Assembly: GCA_017547165.1 (NCBI GenBank)
Contig: JAFYQK010000012.1
Span: 35,494-99,493 of the forward strand
Origin: Bacteroidaceae bacterium
GTDB lineage: Bacteria > Bacteroidota > Bacteroidia > Bacteroidales > Bacteroidaceae
Length of the DNA stretch: 64,000 bases
Direction: 5' to 3'
Position 1 is the first letter of the stretch, and every line of letters starts with the position of its first letter. The notes below the pieces were generated by a model. The model ran no database searches, was not told the DNA's origin, and worked only from the letters and a program-made list of their open reading frames with translations. Positions 19,322 to 28,839 of the stretch are shown in pieces. Made by a program: the position numbers and the translations under genes.

Positions 19322-21868
19322 TTAGCGCATGCTATCGAAACGCAGCTGTAAATCCTCCTCACTAATACAAAGCACTTCGCGAGGTTTGCTTCCATGTGCA
19401 GGTCCAACAATACCAGCACCCTCAAGCTGGTCCATAAGTCTTCCTGCACGATTATATCCTATTGAGAATTTTCTCTGAATCATACTTGTTGAACCCTGCT
19501 GTGTCTGTACCACTAAGCGCGCAACCTCTTCAAACATTGGGTCGAGGTTTTGCATATCTACATCCAAGCCATCTCCATCTTCTCCATCCATAGCAACGGG
19601 TGGGAGAGAGAATGGGCCTTGATAGCTTTGTTGGCATGCAATGTATTTTGTTATAGCCTCAACCTCAGGGGTATCAACAAATGCACATTGAACACGAACC
19701 GGCTCTGCACCGCTCAATAGAAGCATATCGCCCTTACCTACCAATTGTTGTGCTCCCGCACGGTCGAGAATTGTACGACTATCTACCATTGCGCTAACCT
19801 TAAATGCCATACGTCCTGGGAAATTGGCCTTAATGGTACCTGTGATAATATTTGTCGTAGGACGTTGTGTTGCAATAATCATATGTATGCCTACAGCGCG
19901 GGCCAATTGGGCAATACGGCATATTGGTAGTTCAATTTCTTTACCAGCTGTCATTATAAGGTCGCCAAACTCATCAATAATAACAACGATGTATGGCATG
20001 AAGCGATGACCATTTTGAGGATTCAGATGACGTGACTTAAATTTGTCATTGTATTCGCGAAGGTTTCTGGCACCAGCTTTTTTCAGCAAGTCGTATCGAT
20101 TATCCATCTCAACACATAATGACTTCAAAGTCTGTACTACCTTCTGTACATCTGTTATTATAGGTTCATCACCTTCAGTTCCTTCTACCTGTGCAAGGAA
20201 GTGATTGATTATAGGTGAATATACGCTAAATTCAACCTTTTTAGGGTCGACCATTACCAGTTTAAGTTCTGCTGGATGTTTTTTATACAGCAATGAAGTT
20301 ATGATTGCATTCAAACCAACAGATTTACCTTGACCTGTAGCACCAGCAACTAAAAGGTGAGGCATTTTAGCCAAGTCAACCATATACAGTTCATTGGTAA
20401 TTGTCTTACCAAGAGCCATTGGCAATTCATATTGGGTTTCTTGGAACTTGCGACTATTGATGATGCTTTCCATAGAGACAATCTGTGGACGTGCATTAGG
20501 AACCTCAATACCAATGGTACCCTTGCCGGGAATGGGGGCTATGATACGGATACCTAAAGCCGACAAAGACAAGGCGATGTCGTCTTCAAGGTTTCTAATT
20601 TTAGAGATGCGCACACCAGGAGCTGGTGTAATCTCATATAAGGTGATTGTAGGACCAACGGTAGCCTTGATGCTTGATATCTTGACTCCAAAGTCCATGA
20701 GCACCTGTATAATCCTGTTCTTGTTTTGCTGCTGCTCCTCCATATCAATAGAGGTGTCAATATCATAGTGTTTTAGCAAATCAATAGTAGGATACTTATA
20801 ATTCTCTAAATCCAATTTTGGGTCATAGGGTTCTAATTGACGTGTTTCGTCAAGTTGTGCCTCCTCTTCTTCCTTACCCTTTATTATAGTCATCTCATCA
20901 GCAACGATGGTGTTTTCTTTGGTTTTATCGGATTCGGAGGACTCAATGAAATCTTCGTTGTTTACCTCAAATTCAAGGGATATGCTTTCATCGTCCGACT
21001 TCTTTGTCTGAGAGTCTAAATCTGCGGTGATATCGTTGAATTCAATTGTTGTTGCTGTTTCCTCTGGAGTTAATCCTTCGTAAGGAACATCACATCTGTC
21101 AAATTCATTATTAGAATTGTTATAATTTTGTAAATCATCCTGTTCGAGATTATCTTCTAAACCATCGATTTCATTCTTCTTTGACCTCTTGTATGTTTCC
21201 GGCATGAATATTTTACGAATGATTCTTATGGTTTCATCAGACAGATAAATCAAATACAGTAATGTAACGGATATAATAATAAGTATTGTACCAATAGTAC
21301 CTGTTTTTTCTATTAGGAAATTAACCTCTGCCTTGCCGATTTCTCCTCCTAGATCGATTTTGAAATCTGCTGGCATTGATGGTTGAATGGCAAAGCGTAG
21401 GATTACTGAAGACCATATCATCAGTATGGAGCAATTGATAAACCACTTCCACAAGCGAACCTTATAAATCTGCATTATGCGCAATGAGGCCACAAGCATA
21501 AATAAGGGTATGAAAAATGAGGAAACACCCCAGGTGTTATCTATGAAGTAGCGTGCTGTACTCAAACCAAGTGTACCCATCCAGTTGTGGGCAGGAGTTC
21601 CTTCTATCCAAGAATCGTCCTCTTTGGCAGTAAACAGGTGCGAGGTAATGCTTAAAAGTATAAAACTGCTGACAATAAACAAAATCGCTCCTATACAGAA
21701 TCGTACAATCTCGGCTTTAGGCATTTCGTCGGGATTATTTGTTGTAGTACCCCCACGCATATCCTTGAAAAACTGAATTGTTTTGCTGAAGAAATTAGGC
21801 GACGACTTAGGTTCAACCTTGTTTTTTGTAGACTTAGTCGTCTTTTTTTCTGTTTTATTGTTTGCCAT
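19322..21868 (-). CDS. ftsK: DNA translocase FtsK
   Basis: Septum-located, ATP-driven DNA pump that segregates chromosome termini and activates XerCD recombination. 848 residues: membrane segments at about 56-74, 117-135, 143-160 and 190-209; an acidic low-complexity linker (about 230-350); alpha/beta motor domain with Walker A GATGQGKS at 509-516 and Walker B VVIIDEFGDL; and a C-terminal gamma winged-helix (SMIQRKFSIGYNRAGRLMDQ) for reading polar DNA motifs. A -7 box, TAATTTTG, lies at plus 21893-21900 on the minus strand. Divergent from the RNase D-like gene. Confidence 0.97.
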   Translation of the reverse strand: MANNKTEKKTTKSTKNKVEPKSSPNFFSKTIQFFKDMRGGTTTNNPDEMPKAEIVRFCIGAILFIVSSFILLSITSHLFTAKEDDSWIEGTPAHNWMGTLGLSTARYFIDNTWGVSSFFIPLFMLVASLRIMQIYKVRLWKWFINCSILMIWSSVILRFAIQPSMPADFKIDLGGEIGKAEVNFLIEKTGTIGTILIIISVTLLYLIYLSDETIRIIRKIFMPETYKRSKKNEIDGLEDNLEQDDLQNYNNSNNEFDRCDVPYEGLTPEETATTIEFNDITADLDSQTKKSDDESISLEFEVNNEDFIESSESDKTKENTIVADEMTIIKGKEEEEAQLDETRQLEPYDPKLDLENYKYPTIDLLKHYDIDTSIDMEEQQQNKNRIIQVLMDFGVKISSIKATVGPTITLYEITPAPGVRISKIRNLEDDIALSLSALGIRIIAPIPGKGTIGIEVPNARPQIVSMESIINSRKFQETQYELPMALGKTITNELYMVDLAKMPHLLVAGATGQGKSVGLNAIITSLLYKKHPAELKLVMVDPKKVEFSVYSPIINHFLAQVEGTEGDEPIITDVQKVVQTLKSLCVEMDNRYDLLKKAGARNLREYNDKFKSRHLNPQNGHRFMPYIVVIIDEFGDLIMTAGKEIELPICRIAQLARAVGIHMIIATQRPTTNIITGTIKANFPGRMAFKVSAMVDSRTILDRAGAQQLVGKGDMLLLSGAEPVRVQCAFVDTPEVEAITKYIACQQSYQGPFSLPPVAMDGEDGDGLDVDMQNLDPMFEEVARLVVQTQQGSTSMIQRKFSIGYNRAGRLMDQLEGAGIVGPAHGSKPREVLCISEEDLQLRFDSMR

Positions 21869-21943
21869 AAGTTTCTATTGGAATTTATTGTGCAAAATTA
21901 AGGAAAAAGAATGTAAAAGGTAAGTATTTGATGTTTTTTTTCT

Positions 21944-21951
21944 TAAATTTG
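21944..21951 (+). promoter_or_regulatory. -7 element for the RNase D-like gene
   Basis: TAAATTTG, matching TAnnTTTG, 47 nt upstream of the start codon. The -33 element is weak. The oppositely oriented ftsK -7 box lies about 45 nt away. Confidence 0.55.
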
Positions 21952-21998
21952 TACTCGATTAGAGTAAAACAACAATTAATGATGATTTTATTATATCT

Positions 21999-22790
21999 AT
22001 GAAGACATTGGTTAGCCGATACGACAAGAAGTTGATTGGCCAACTTCCTAAGGTGCTATTCCAAGGTCGGATTATTGTTATTCAGAGCATTGAAGATGCG
22101 AAAAAGGCTGTCAAATACCTACTTTCTCAAAAGATTATAGGTATTGACACCGAAACAAAACCTTCCTTTAAGCGAGGAAGCGGTATGAATCCCGTTGCCT
22201 TACTCCAAATCTCTACCCCCGATACTTGTTTTTTGTTCAGACTAAACCAGATAGGTCTTACCGAAGATATAATTGCTCTTCTAAGCAGTAATGATATTCT
22301 CAAAGTAGGACTCTCGCTCAAGGACGACTTTCATCAACTTCGCAGACGTAAGGATTTTGTTCCAGGTGAATACATCGAACTACAGTCTCTTGCCGTAGAG
22401 ATGGGTATTGCTGACCAATCTTTGCAAAAACTTTATGCAAATTTCTTTGGACAGCGTATCAGTAAAACCCAACAACTTACCAATTGGGAGGCTGATGTAC
22501 TAACTGAGGCGCAAAAGCGATATGCTGCCACTGATGCTTGGGCTTGCATACAGATTTACGAGGAGATGCAACAGTTGGACAAGCATGGATATATGCTCGA
22601 AATCATTCCAGAACCAGAAAGTCAGTGTGCACCAGTGTTGACAGAGGAGGAAAGAGCCCAAAAGGAGGAGCGAAGAAAGGAGCGTGAAAGAGAGAAACGC
22701 CGACGAAAGAGACAACGAGAAAAGGAGCAGCGTAGTATCAATGCAAGGCGAAAAGGTAAAGAAAAACTCAAAGAATTGCTTATAAGTTAG
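21999..22790 (+). CDS. 3'-5' exonuclease (RNase D-like, DEDDy family)
   Basis: 263 residues. The exonuclease domain covers about 25-200: ExoI IGIDTETKP (D and E), ExoII VGLSLKDDFHQL, and ExoIII with the DEDDy spacing KRYAATDAWACIQIYEEM (Y...D). No HRDC domains follow, unlike full RNase D; instead there is a very basic tail (about 215-263, repeated KEERRKEREREKRRRKRQREK) likely to bind RNA or ribosomes. It is the first gene of a plus-strand run including two rRNA methyltransferases, suggesting an RNA-maturation theme (inference). Confidence 0.88.
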   Translation: MKTLVSRYDKKLIGQLPKVLFQGRIIVIQSIEDAKKAVKYLLSQKIIGIDTETKPSFKRGSGMNPVALLQISTPDTCFLFRLNQIGLTEDIIALLSSNDILKVGLSLKDDFHQLRRRKDFVPGEYIELQSLAVEMGIADQSLQKLYANFFGQRISKTQQLTNWEADVLTEAQKRYAATDAWACIQIYEEMQQLDKHGYMLEIIPEPESQCAPVLTEEERAQKEERRKEREREKRRRKRQREKEQRSINARRKGKEKLKELLIS

Positions 22791-22861
22791 TCGCGATACA
22801 TATTCTCAATCAATAATAGGCAATATTTCAATCCATTTAAAACAATATAATTTCATTTCTC

Positions 22862-24070
22862 ATGATGAATAACTATAAGACTATCATTTTAAAGAAAGGC
22901 AAGGAAGATAGCTTACTTAGAAAACATCCTTGGATATTTTCTGGTGCCATCCACACTATCAGCGACAAAATTAACGAAGGTGAGGTTGTCAGAGTCCTTG
23001 CAAGCAACGGAAACTTCATTGCCGTTGGTCATTGGCAGATTGGTAGTATAGCAGTGAGAGTTCTATCGTTTGTTGATGAAGAAATCAATGAAGAATTCTA
23101 TAAAAAACGCCTTGCAACAGCTTTTGATGTGCGTAAAAGCATTGGTTTGGTGCGTAATAATGCCTCAACAGCCAATACTATCAACAACACCTTCCGACTT
23201 ATTCATGGTGAAGGTGATAACCTCCCCGGACTTATTATAGATATATATGATGACACTGCTGTAATGCAAGCACATAGTGTTGGTATGCATTGCGACCGCT
23301 CAACCATTGCTCAGGCATTGAAGCAGGTAATGGGGGATGACCTTAAGGCCGTATACTATAAGAGCGAGACTACATTGCCATATAAAGCTGATTTAGGACA
23401 GGAGAATGGTTTCCTGCTTGGACACTCTACCAATAACATTGCCATTGAGAATGGACTTAAATTCCATATCGACTGGCTTAAAGGTCAAAAGACTGGATTC
23501 TTTGTTGACCAACGAGATAACCGCCAACTTCTTGAGCAATATTCTAAGGGTAGAAAGGTATTGAACATGTTCTGTTATACAGGTGGCTTCAGCGTTTACA
23601 GCATGCGAGGTGGTGCCGAGTTGGTTCATAGCGTAGATAGCAGTGCCAAGGCTGTTGAACTTGTTAACAAGAATATAGAACTTAATTTCCCCAACGACCC
23701 TCGTCACGAGGCCTTTGCTGTTGATGCTTTTAAGTACCTTGAGGATATGGGCAATAACTACGATTTGGTTATTCTCGATCCACCAGCTTTTGCAAAACAT
23801 CGCGATGCATTGAAGCAAGCCCTGCGTGGATACACCAAACTAAATGCCAAAGCAATGGAGAAAATGCCAAGTGGCAGTATCCTCTTTACCTTCTCTTGCT
23901 CGCAAGCTGTTAACAAGGACCAGTTCCGTACGGCAATTTTTGCGGCAGCTATGCAAACAGGCAGAAACATACGCATCCTCCACCAATTGCATCAGCCATC
24001 TGACCACCCCATAAACATTTTCCATCCCGAAGGCGAGTACCTGAAGGGATTGGTTGTATATCTTGAATAG
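22862..24070 (+). CDS. rlmI: 23S rRNA (cytosine-C5)-methyltransferase RlmI-like
   Basis: SAM-dependent RNA methyltransferase of 402 residues. An N-terminal PUA domain (about 1-80, HPWIFSGAIHTI, GEVVRVLASNG) binds RNA. The middle region contains LIHGEGDNLPGLIIDIYDD, and the Rossmann methyltransferase has NMFCYTGGFSVYSM (SAM-binding), FFVDQRDNRQ, and the catalytic-region LDPPAFAKH with a late FSCSQAV cysteine. E. coli RlmI modifies C1962 of 23S rRNA; the same target is inferred. Confidence 0.9.
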   Translation: MMNNYKTIILKKGKEDSLLRKHPWIFSGAIHTISDKINEGEVVRVLASNGNFIAVGHWQIGSIAVRVLSFVDEEINEEFYKKRLATAFDVRKSIGLVRNNASTANTINNTFRLIHGEGDNLPGLIIDIYDDTAVMQAHSVGMHCDRSTIAQALKQVMGDDLKAVYYKSETTLPYKADLGQENGFLLGHSTNNIAIENGLKFHIDWLKGQKTGFFVDQRDNRQLLEQYSKGRKVLNMFCYTGGFSVYSMRGGAELVHSVDSSAKAVELVNKNIELNFPNDPRHEAFAVDAFKYLEDMGNNYDLVILDPPAFAKHRDALKQALRGYTKLNAKAMEKMPSGSILFTFSCSQAVNKDQFRTAIFAAAMQTGRNIRILHQLHQPSDHPINIFHPEGEYLKGLVVYLE

Positions 24071-24152
24071 GATATATGTTTTTTACACTGCTATTTGAGA
24101 AAAAGCATAACATTCATCAACAATAATATTTAATCAGACAAACTGTTTTCTT

Positions 24153-25430
24153 ATGAATATTAAATTCAAGCTCACAGTACTCAATTTTTTGGAGTTTGCC
24201 GTATGGGGTGCATACCTTATCAGTATGGGTGGCTATCTTGCTAAGGTAGGTTTAGGTGCCAACATTGGTCTGTTTTATTCAGTACAAGGTTTTGTATCTT
24301 TAATAATGCCCACCTTAATGGGTATTGTTGCCGACAGGTGGATGCAAGCACAAAAGGTGTTAAGTCTTTGCCACTTTTTAGCTGGTATCTTTATGATAGG
24401 TGCAAGTACCTACTGCTTGCAATCAGGTGACTCTGTTGATTTTGCAACATTGTTTAGTCTTTATACCGCCAGTGTAGCTTTCTTTATGCCCACCATTGCA
24501 CTTACCAACTCGGTGTGTTATAATGCGTTAGACAAATCTGGTCTTGATTCCGTTAAGGCTTTTCCTCCAATAAGAGTGTTTGGAACCGTTGGTTTCATCG
24601 TATCAATGTGGATTGTTGACCTTGCTAACTGGGAGGTTAATCCATATCAGTTCTTGTGGAGTGGTGCCTTGTCTGTTTTCATGTCATTCTATGCTTTGAC
24701 CATGCCCAAGTGTGAGATTAGTGGTTCGAAGAAGAGTGAGGGCTTAATAAAAACATTAGGTTTGGAGGCATTCACTCTGTTCCGCAACTACCGTATGGCA
24801 CTATTCTTTATCTTCTCTATGTTACTTGGTTGTTGCTTGCAGATAACCAACGGATATGCAACACCTTTCCTACAGTCATTTGGTGCAAACGAAATCTATC
24901 AAGATACTTTAGCAATTAAGTATCCCATTGTTCTCATGTCTCTATCTCAAATAAGCGAGACCCTCTGCATTCTATTGATTCCATTCTGCCTCAGCAAGTT
25001 TGGTATCAAGCGTGTTATGCTGATGGCAATGCTGGCGTGGACACTTCGCTTCGGATTCTTTGCAATAGGAAATCCTGGTTCTGGTGTTTGGTTTTTGATT
25101 CTAAGTATGATAGTTTATGGCATAGCATTTGACTTCTTCAACATCAGCGGTTCGCTCTTCGTTGACAAAGAAACAGATATTAGCATTCGCAATTCGGCTC
25201 AAGGATTATTTATGATGATGACCAACGGTTTGGGTGCATCATTAGGTATGCTCGTAGCTGGTTGGGTGATGAATATGTACACTATCAACGAGGGTGGATT
25301 GATGATAGACAAACCCGAGACAGGTGGTTGGGCTATGGCATGGACTATTTTCGCACTCTACGCATTAGTAGTTGCTATTGTCTTTGCCATAATGTTTAAG
25401 TACAAGCACACACCAGAGTTTACCAAGTAA
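24153..25430 (+). CDS. Nucleoside:H+ symporter (MFS, NupG-like)
   Basis: 425-residue membrane protein with about 12 hydrophobic segments. The start FKLTVLNFLEFAVWGAYLISMGGYL and the segments NSVCYNALDKSG, FPPIRVFGTVGFI and SGSLFVDKETD are characteristic of the nucleoside:H+ symporter family. It imports nucleosides, a good match to cdd and upp salvage genes elsewhere in the window. It is separated from rsmE by only 3 nt, so the two are cotranscribed. Confidence 0.88.
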   Translation: MNIKFKLTVLNFLEFAVWGAYLISMGGYLAKVGLGANIGLFYSVQGFVSLIMPTLMGIVADRWMQAQKVLSLCHFLAGIFMIGASTYCLQSGDSVDFATLFSLYTASVAFFMPTIALTNSVCYNALDKSGLDSVKAFPPIRVFGTVGFIVSMWIVDLANWEVNPYQFLWSGALSVFMSFYALTMPKCEISGSKKSEGLIKTLGLEAFTLFRNYRMALFFIFSMLLGCCLQITNGYATPFLQSFGANEIYQDTLAIKYPIVLMSLSQISETLCILLIPFCLSKFGIKRVMLMAMLAWTLRFGFFAIGNPGSGVWFLILSMIVYGIAFDFFNISGSLFVDKETDISIRNSAQGLFMMMTNGLGASLGMLVAGWVMNMYTINEGGLMIDKPETGGWAMAWTIFALYALVVAIVFAIMFKYKHTPEFTK

Positions 25431-25433
25431 AAT

Positions 25434-26153
25434 ATGAAGGAAGTTCGCTATTTCTACGACCCCGACCTTTCTGGATCTCTGCCCGAAGAGGAGGCCAAGC
25501 ATGTTGTTCGTGTGTTGCGAATGAAGGAGGGGGACATCATCAACCTTATGGATGGTCGAGGTAGCTTTCACGAAGCAGAGATAACCACAGCCTCCAACCA
25601 TAGGTGCTTGTATAGAATTCTTTCCTCCTGTGAGCAGACACGCCCATGGGCAGGTAAGATACATCTTGCCGTTGCACCAACCAAACTCAACGATCGTATT
25701 GAGTGGCTTGCCGAAAAGGCAACCGAAATAGGGTGGGATAGGGTGAGTTTTCTTAATTGTCAATTCTCCGAACGCCGCAACATCAAGACTGAACGCATCG
25801 AAAAGATACTTGTTTCGGCCACAAAGCAGTCGCACAAGGCATGGATACCTCAGGTTGATGAGATGCTGTCTTTTAAAGACTTTGTAAAGGAATTTGGCAA
25901 CTCCTCAGGCAATGATGATACGGATAGATTCATCTGCCATTGCTACGAGGGTGAGAAACTACATCTCAAGGATGTTGTAAAAAAAGGTAGAAACTGCATT
26001 GTTATGATAGGTCCCGAGGGTGACTTTTCTGTCGAAGAGGTTGCCCTTGCCGAGCAATATGGCTTTAAACCAGTAACCTTGGGTACGAGCCGATTGCGCA
26101 CCGAAACAGCTGCTCTTGTTGCCGTTCATTTGATGCAGTTGGAACAAGCCTAA
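25434..26153 (+). CDS. rsmE: 16S rRNA (uracil-N3)-methyltransferase RsmE
   Basis: SPOUT-class methyltransferase that makes m3U1498 in 16S rRNA. The 239-residue protein has the N-terminal RNA-binding part (HVVRVLRMKEGDIINLMDGRG) and the knotted SAM-binding C-terminus: KLNDRIEWLAEKATEIG, then IGPEGDFSVEEV and LGTSRLRTETAALVA. It starts 3 nt after the permease stop. Confidence 0.95.
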   Translation: MKEVRYFYDPDLSGSLPEEEAKHVVRVLRMKEGDIINLMDGRGSFHEAEITTASNHRCLYRILSSCEQTRPWAGKIHLAVAPTKLNDRIEWLAEKATEIGWDRVSFLNCQFSERRNIKTERIEKILVSATKQSHKAWIPQVDEMLSFKDFVKEFGNSSGNDDTDRFICHCYEGEKLHLKDVVKKGRNCIVMIGPEGDFSVEEVALAEQYGFKPVTLGTSRLRTETAALVAVHLMQLEQA

Positions 26154-26175
26154 ATTTTCTAATGACATAGGTCGA

Positions 26176-26263
26176 AAACATTACTTTGTTTTGCCTCAAA
26201 CATTACTTTGTTTTGCCTCAAACATTACTTTGTTTCGCCTCAAACATTACTTTGTCTAAGCGA
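26176..26263 (+). repeat. Four-copy 22-bp tandem repeat
   Basis: Four head-to-tail 22-nt units (26176, 26198, 26220, 26242) share the core AAACATTACTTTG. Units 1 and 2 are identical, unit 3 has one change, and unit 4 diverges at its 3' end. It sits between rsmE and the recycling fusion gene. The same family recurs in inverse orientation at 31330-31417. Confidence 0.9.
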
Positions 26264-26291
26264 AGACAATACACTAACAAAAACCAATAAT

Positions 26292-28550
26292 ATGGAACGA
26301 CTCGTTCAACTATATAACTCTCTAATAGGACAATCCTCTTGCAAATGCGAAAGGATAGCCGGAGGTGGTAGCAATCGTAGTTACTATCGCTTGAGCTCTC
26401 AGGATGGAGTTGCCACGATGATAGGTGCTATCGGTACCTCTCTGGAGGAAAACAATGCTTTCATCGCACTATCCAAACACTTTGCCTCTCTTTCTCTACC
26501 CGTTCCGACGATATATGCTGTCAGTGACGATGGTTTGGCATATTTACAATCCGATTTGGGCAGTACATCATTATACGATGCGTTGAAAGAGGGTAGGGAG
26601 AGTGCTACTGGATATCAAGCTAAGGATATCACTCTGTTAGAGAAAACGATTCGTCTCTTGCCACGAATGCAAGTCGTTGGTGGTGAGTCACTTGACTATA
26701 GTGTCTGCTATCCGCAGGAGTCAATGGATGAGCAGAATGTTTTGTTCGATCTCAATTATTTCAAGTATTGTTTCTTAAAGACGACTGAAGTTGACTTCAA
26801 CGAAATGAAGTTGGAACAATGCTTCAAATCAATGGCAAAGCATTTGAGTAACGAGTCTTCCAACTATTTCATGTATCGTGATTTTCAGGCACGCAATGTT
26901 ATGCTTACCGATGATGGCGAACCTCAATTCATCGATTATCAGGGTGGTCGCCGTGGTCCTCTGCAATACGACCTTGTATCTTTCCTGTGGCAAGCCTCGT
27001 CGCATTTCGATGCAAGTATTAGAGAGCATCTCATAGATGTCTATCTCGAGTCTCTTCAAGAGTATATTCCAGTTGATGTAGTAAAGTTTAAGGCAAGCAT
27101 AGCGCAATGGGTACTTTTCCGCACTTTGCAGGTACTTGGTGCCTATGGTTTCAGAGGTCGTTTCGAGCGTAAGAAGTATTTCCTCGATAGCATACCATTG
27201 GCTATTGAGAACCTGCGTGAAATTCTCAAGACGGAGGATTCTTGTCCTTATCCTTATTTATATAAGGTGTTATGTCAGTTAGTAGACTCGCCAGAGTTCA
27301 ATACCAATAAAACGGCATCGCCATCCATTTCGCAATACGATGGTAAGGGTGAACTCAAGGTTCGCATCTTTAGTTTCTCATATAAGAAAGGTATACCTGC
27401 CGACAATAGCGGCAACGGCGGTGGTTATGTTTTCGATTGTCGTAGCACACATAATCCAGGCAGATACGAACCCTATAAGAATTTAACCGGATTAGACACT
27501 CCAGTGATAGAGTTTCTCGAGAACGACGGTGAGATACTTGTTTTTCTCGATAGCATATACAAACTTGCCGAGGCACATGTAGAGCGTTATATGCAACGTG
27601 GTTTTACCTCACTGATGTTCTGTTTCGGTTGTACAGGCGGGCAGCATCGTAGTGTCTATAGCGCTCAACATTTAGCCGAACACCTAAACCAGAAGTATGG
27701 TATTGAGGTAGATATCACTCATCGCGAACAAGGCATCCACACCATTTTGCCTGCTCGTCGCAAAGCAATGATATTTGCTGCTGGCATGGGTACTCGTCTG
27801 AAACCGCTTACCGACCACATGCCTAAGGCTCTTGTTGAAATATCAGGCAAACCGCTCATCGAACATGTTCTTAGGAAACTTGTTTTCGCTGGTTTCAACG
27901 ATATTACCATCAATGTTCATCATTTTGCAGATATGATTGAGCAGTGGACACAAAACTTCCACAAAATCAATGAATTTAGCGAAGTCGATATTAAACTGAA
28001 TATTTCAGACGAACGTCACGAATTGCTCGAAACAGGTGGTGCTATAGCACATGCCAGGAATTTGCTTACCGAGGCTAATCCATCTAAAAAGGTGCTTATT
28101 CACAATGTGGACATTCTCTCTAATGTCAATCTTTCCGAATTTAATAAGTTCTTTGATAACACCTCGGCCGATGCATGCTTATTGGTATCTGCTCGCAAAA
28201 CTGCAAGATATTTTGTTTTCAACGACGACATGAGACTTGTTGGATGGACAAACATCTCAACAGGTGAAATAAAGAGTCCGTACGACGAGGTTCATAAATC
28301 ACTTGCGAGACGTCCACAGGATGCGCTTGATGTAGATAATCTTCATCTGCGAGCATTCTCAGGTATTCATCTTATAAATACCGACATTATTAACTCAATG
28401 TCATCGTGGCCAAAGAAATTCAGCATCACAGATTTTTATCTAAATGCTTGCAAGGATATTGTAATAACTGGTTACGAACAAGCCGATTTAAAACTCATGG
28501 ATGTTGGCAAACTCAATACCATTCAAGAAGCCGAACAATTTATATTCTAA
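26292..28550 (+). CDS. Trifunctional-looking fusion: AmgK-like sugar kinase, RapZ C-terminal-like domain, MurU-like nucleotidyltransferase
   Basis: 752 residues from the ATG at 26292; a longer frame to 26208 only reads through the tandem repeat. Domain 1 (1-330) is an aminoglycoside-phosphotransferase-like kinase: GGGSNRSYYRL, catalytic-loop YRDFQARNVM (195-204) and metal-binding FIDYQ (213-217), as in MurNAc/GlcNAc anomeric kinase AmgK. Domain 2 (about 354-480) resembles the RapZ C-terminal domain, with FCFGCTGGQHRSV (443-455). Domain 3 (490-752) is a MurU-like nucleotidyltransferase: FAAGMGTRLKPLTDHMPKALV. AmgK and MurU convert MurNAc to UDP-MurNAc in peptidoglycan recycling; the RapZ-C part may sense amino-sugar phosphate (inference). 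Confidence 0.88.
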   Translation: MERLVQLYNSLIGQSSCKCERIAGGGSNRSYYRLSSQDGVATMIGAIGTSLEENNAFIALSKHFASLSLPVPTIYAVSDDGLAYLQSDLGSTSLYDALKEGRESATGYQAKDITLLEKTIRLLPRMQVVGGESLDYSVCYPQESMDEQNVLFDLNYFKYCFLKTTEVDFNEMKLEQCFKSMAKHLSNESSNYFMYRDFQARNVMLTDDGEPQFIDYQGGRRGPLQYDLVSFLWQASSHFDASIREHLIDVYLESLQEYIPVDVVKFKASIAQWVLFRTLQVLGAYGFRGRFERKKYFLDSIPLAIENLREILKTEDSCPYPYLYKVLCQLVDSPEFNTNKTASPSISQYDGKGELKVRIFSFSYKKGIPADNSGNGGGYVFDCRSTHNPGRYEPYKNLTGLDTPVIEFLENDGEILVFLDSIYKLAEAHVERYMQRGFTSLMFCFGCTGGQHRSVYSAQHLAEHLNQKYGIEVDITHREQGIHTILPARRKAMIFAAGMGTRLKPLTDHMPKALVEISGKPLIEHVLRKLVFAGFNDITINVHHFADMIEQWTQNFHKINEFSEVDIKLNISDERHELLETGGAIAHARNLLTEANPSKKVLIHNVDILSNVNLSEFNKFFDNTSADACLLVSARKTARYFVFNDDMRLVGWTNISTGEIKSPYDEVHKSLARRPQDALDVDNLHLRAFSGIHLINTDIINSMSSWPKKFSITDFYLNACKDIVITGYEQADLKLMDVGKLNTIQEAEQFIF

Positions 28551-28762
28551 TCTTATTTATAACACACCACTTTTAAACGAGAATATACATTATGTTTAGT
28601 TGTGTTTGTGCAATTATAACCATGAATCTCCCTAAACAGCACTCTTTTAGTACTCTTTTTTATAGTTCTTTTCCCATATTCATATATCTATCAATGTAAT
28701 TACTCACATTACCAGGTGCAATATAATTCTTGTAACACACATCGGTTCGTTATATAAAACAG

Positions 28763-28802
28763 AAATATGAGGATATCCCACTATGGTTTTATCCTCATAT
28801 TT
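28763..28802. terminator. Bidirectional terminator between the recycling fusion and the LRR gene
   Basis: A 12-bp stem (AAATATGAGGAT at 28763-28774, ATCCTCATATTT at 28791-28802) has T-rich flanks on both strands (TTTTATT on plus, TCTGTTTTAT on minus). It lies between convergent genes. Confidence 0.85.
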
Positions 28803-28839
28803 TTATTATCTGTCATCTTACGACATTCGCCCTCTTATG

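Noticed and set aside
26176-26263. CRISPR array.
   Set aside because: The units are directly adjacent with no spacers, only 22 bp long, and no cas genes are nearby; it is a tandem repeat.
26208-26291. N-terminal extension of the recycling fusion.
   Set aside because: It would translate the tandem repeat, whose period is not a multiple of three; the ATG at 26292 begins the kinase domain properly.
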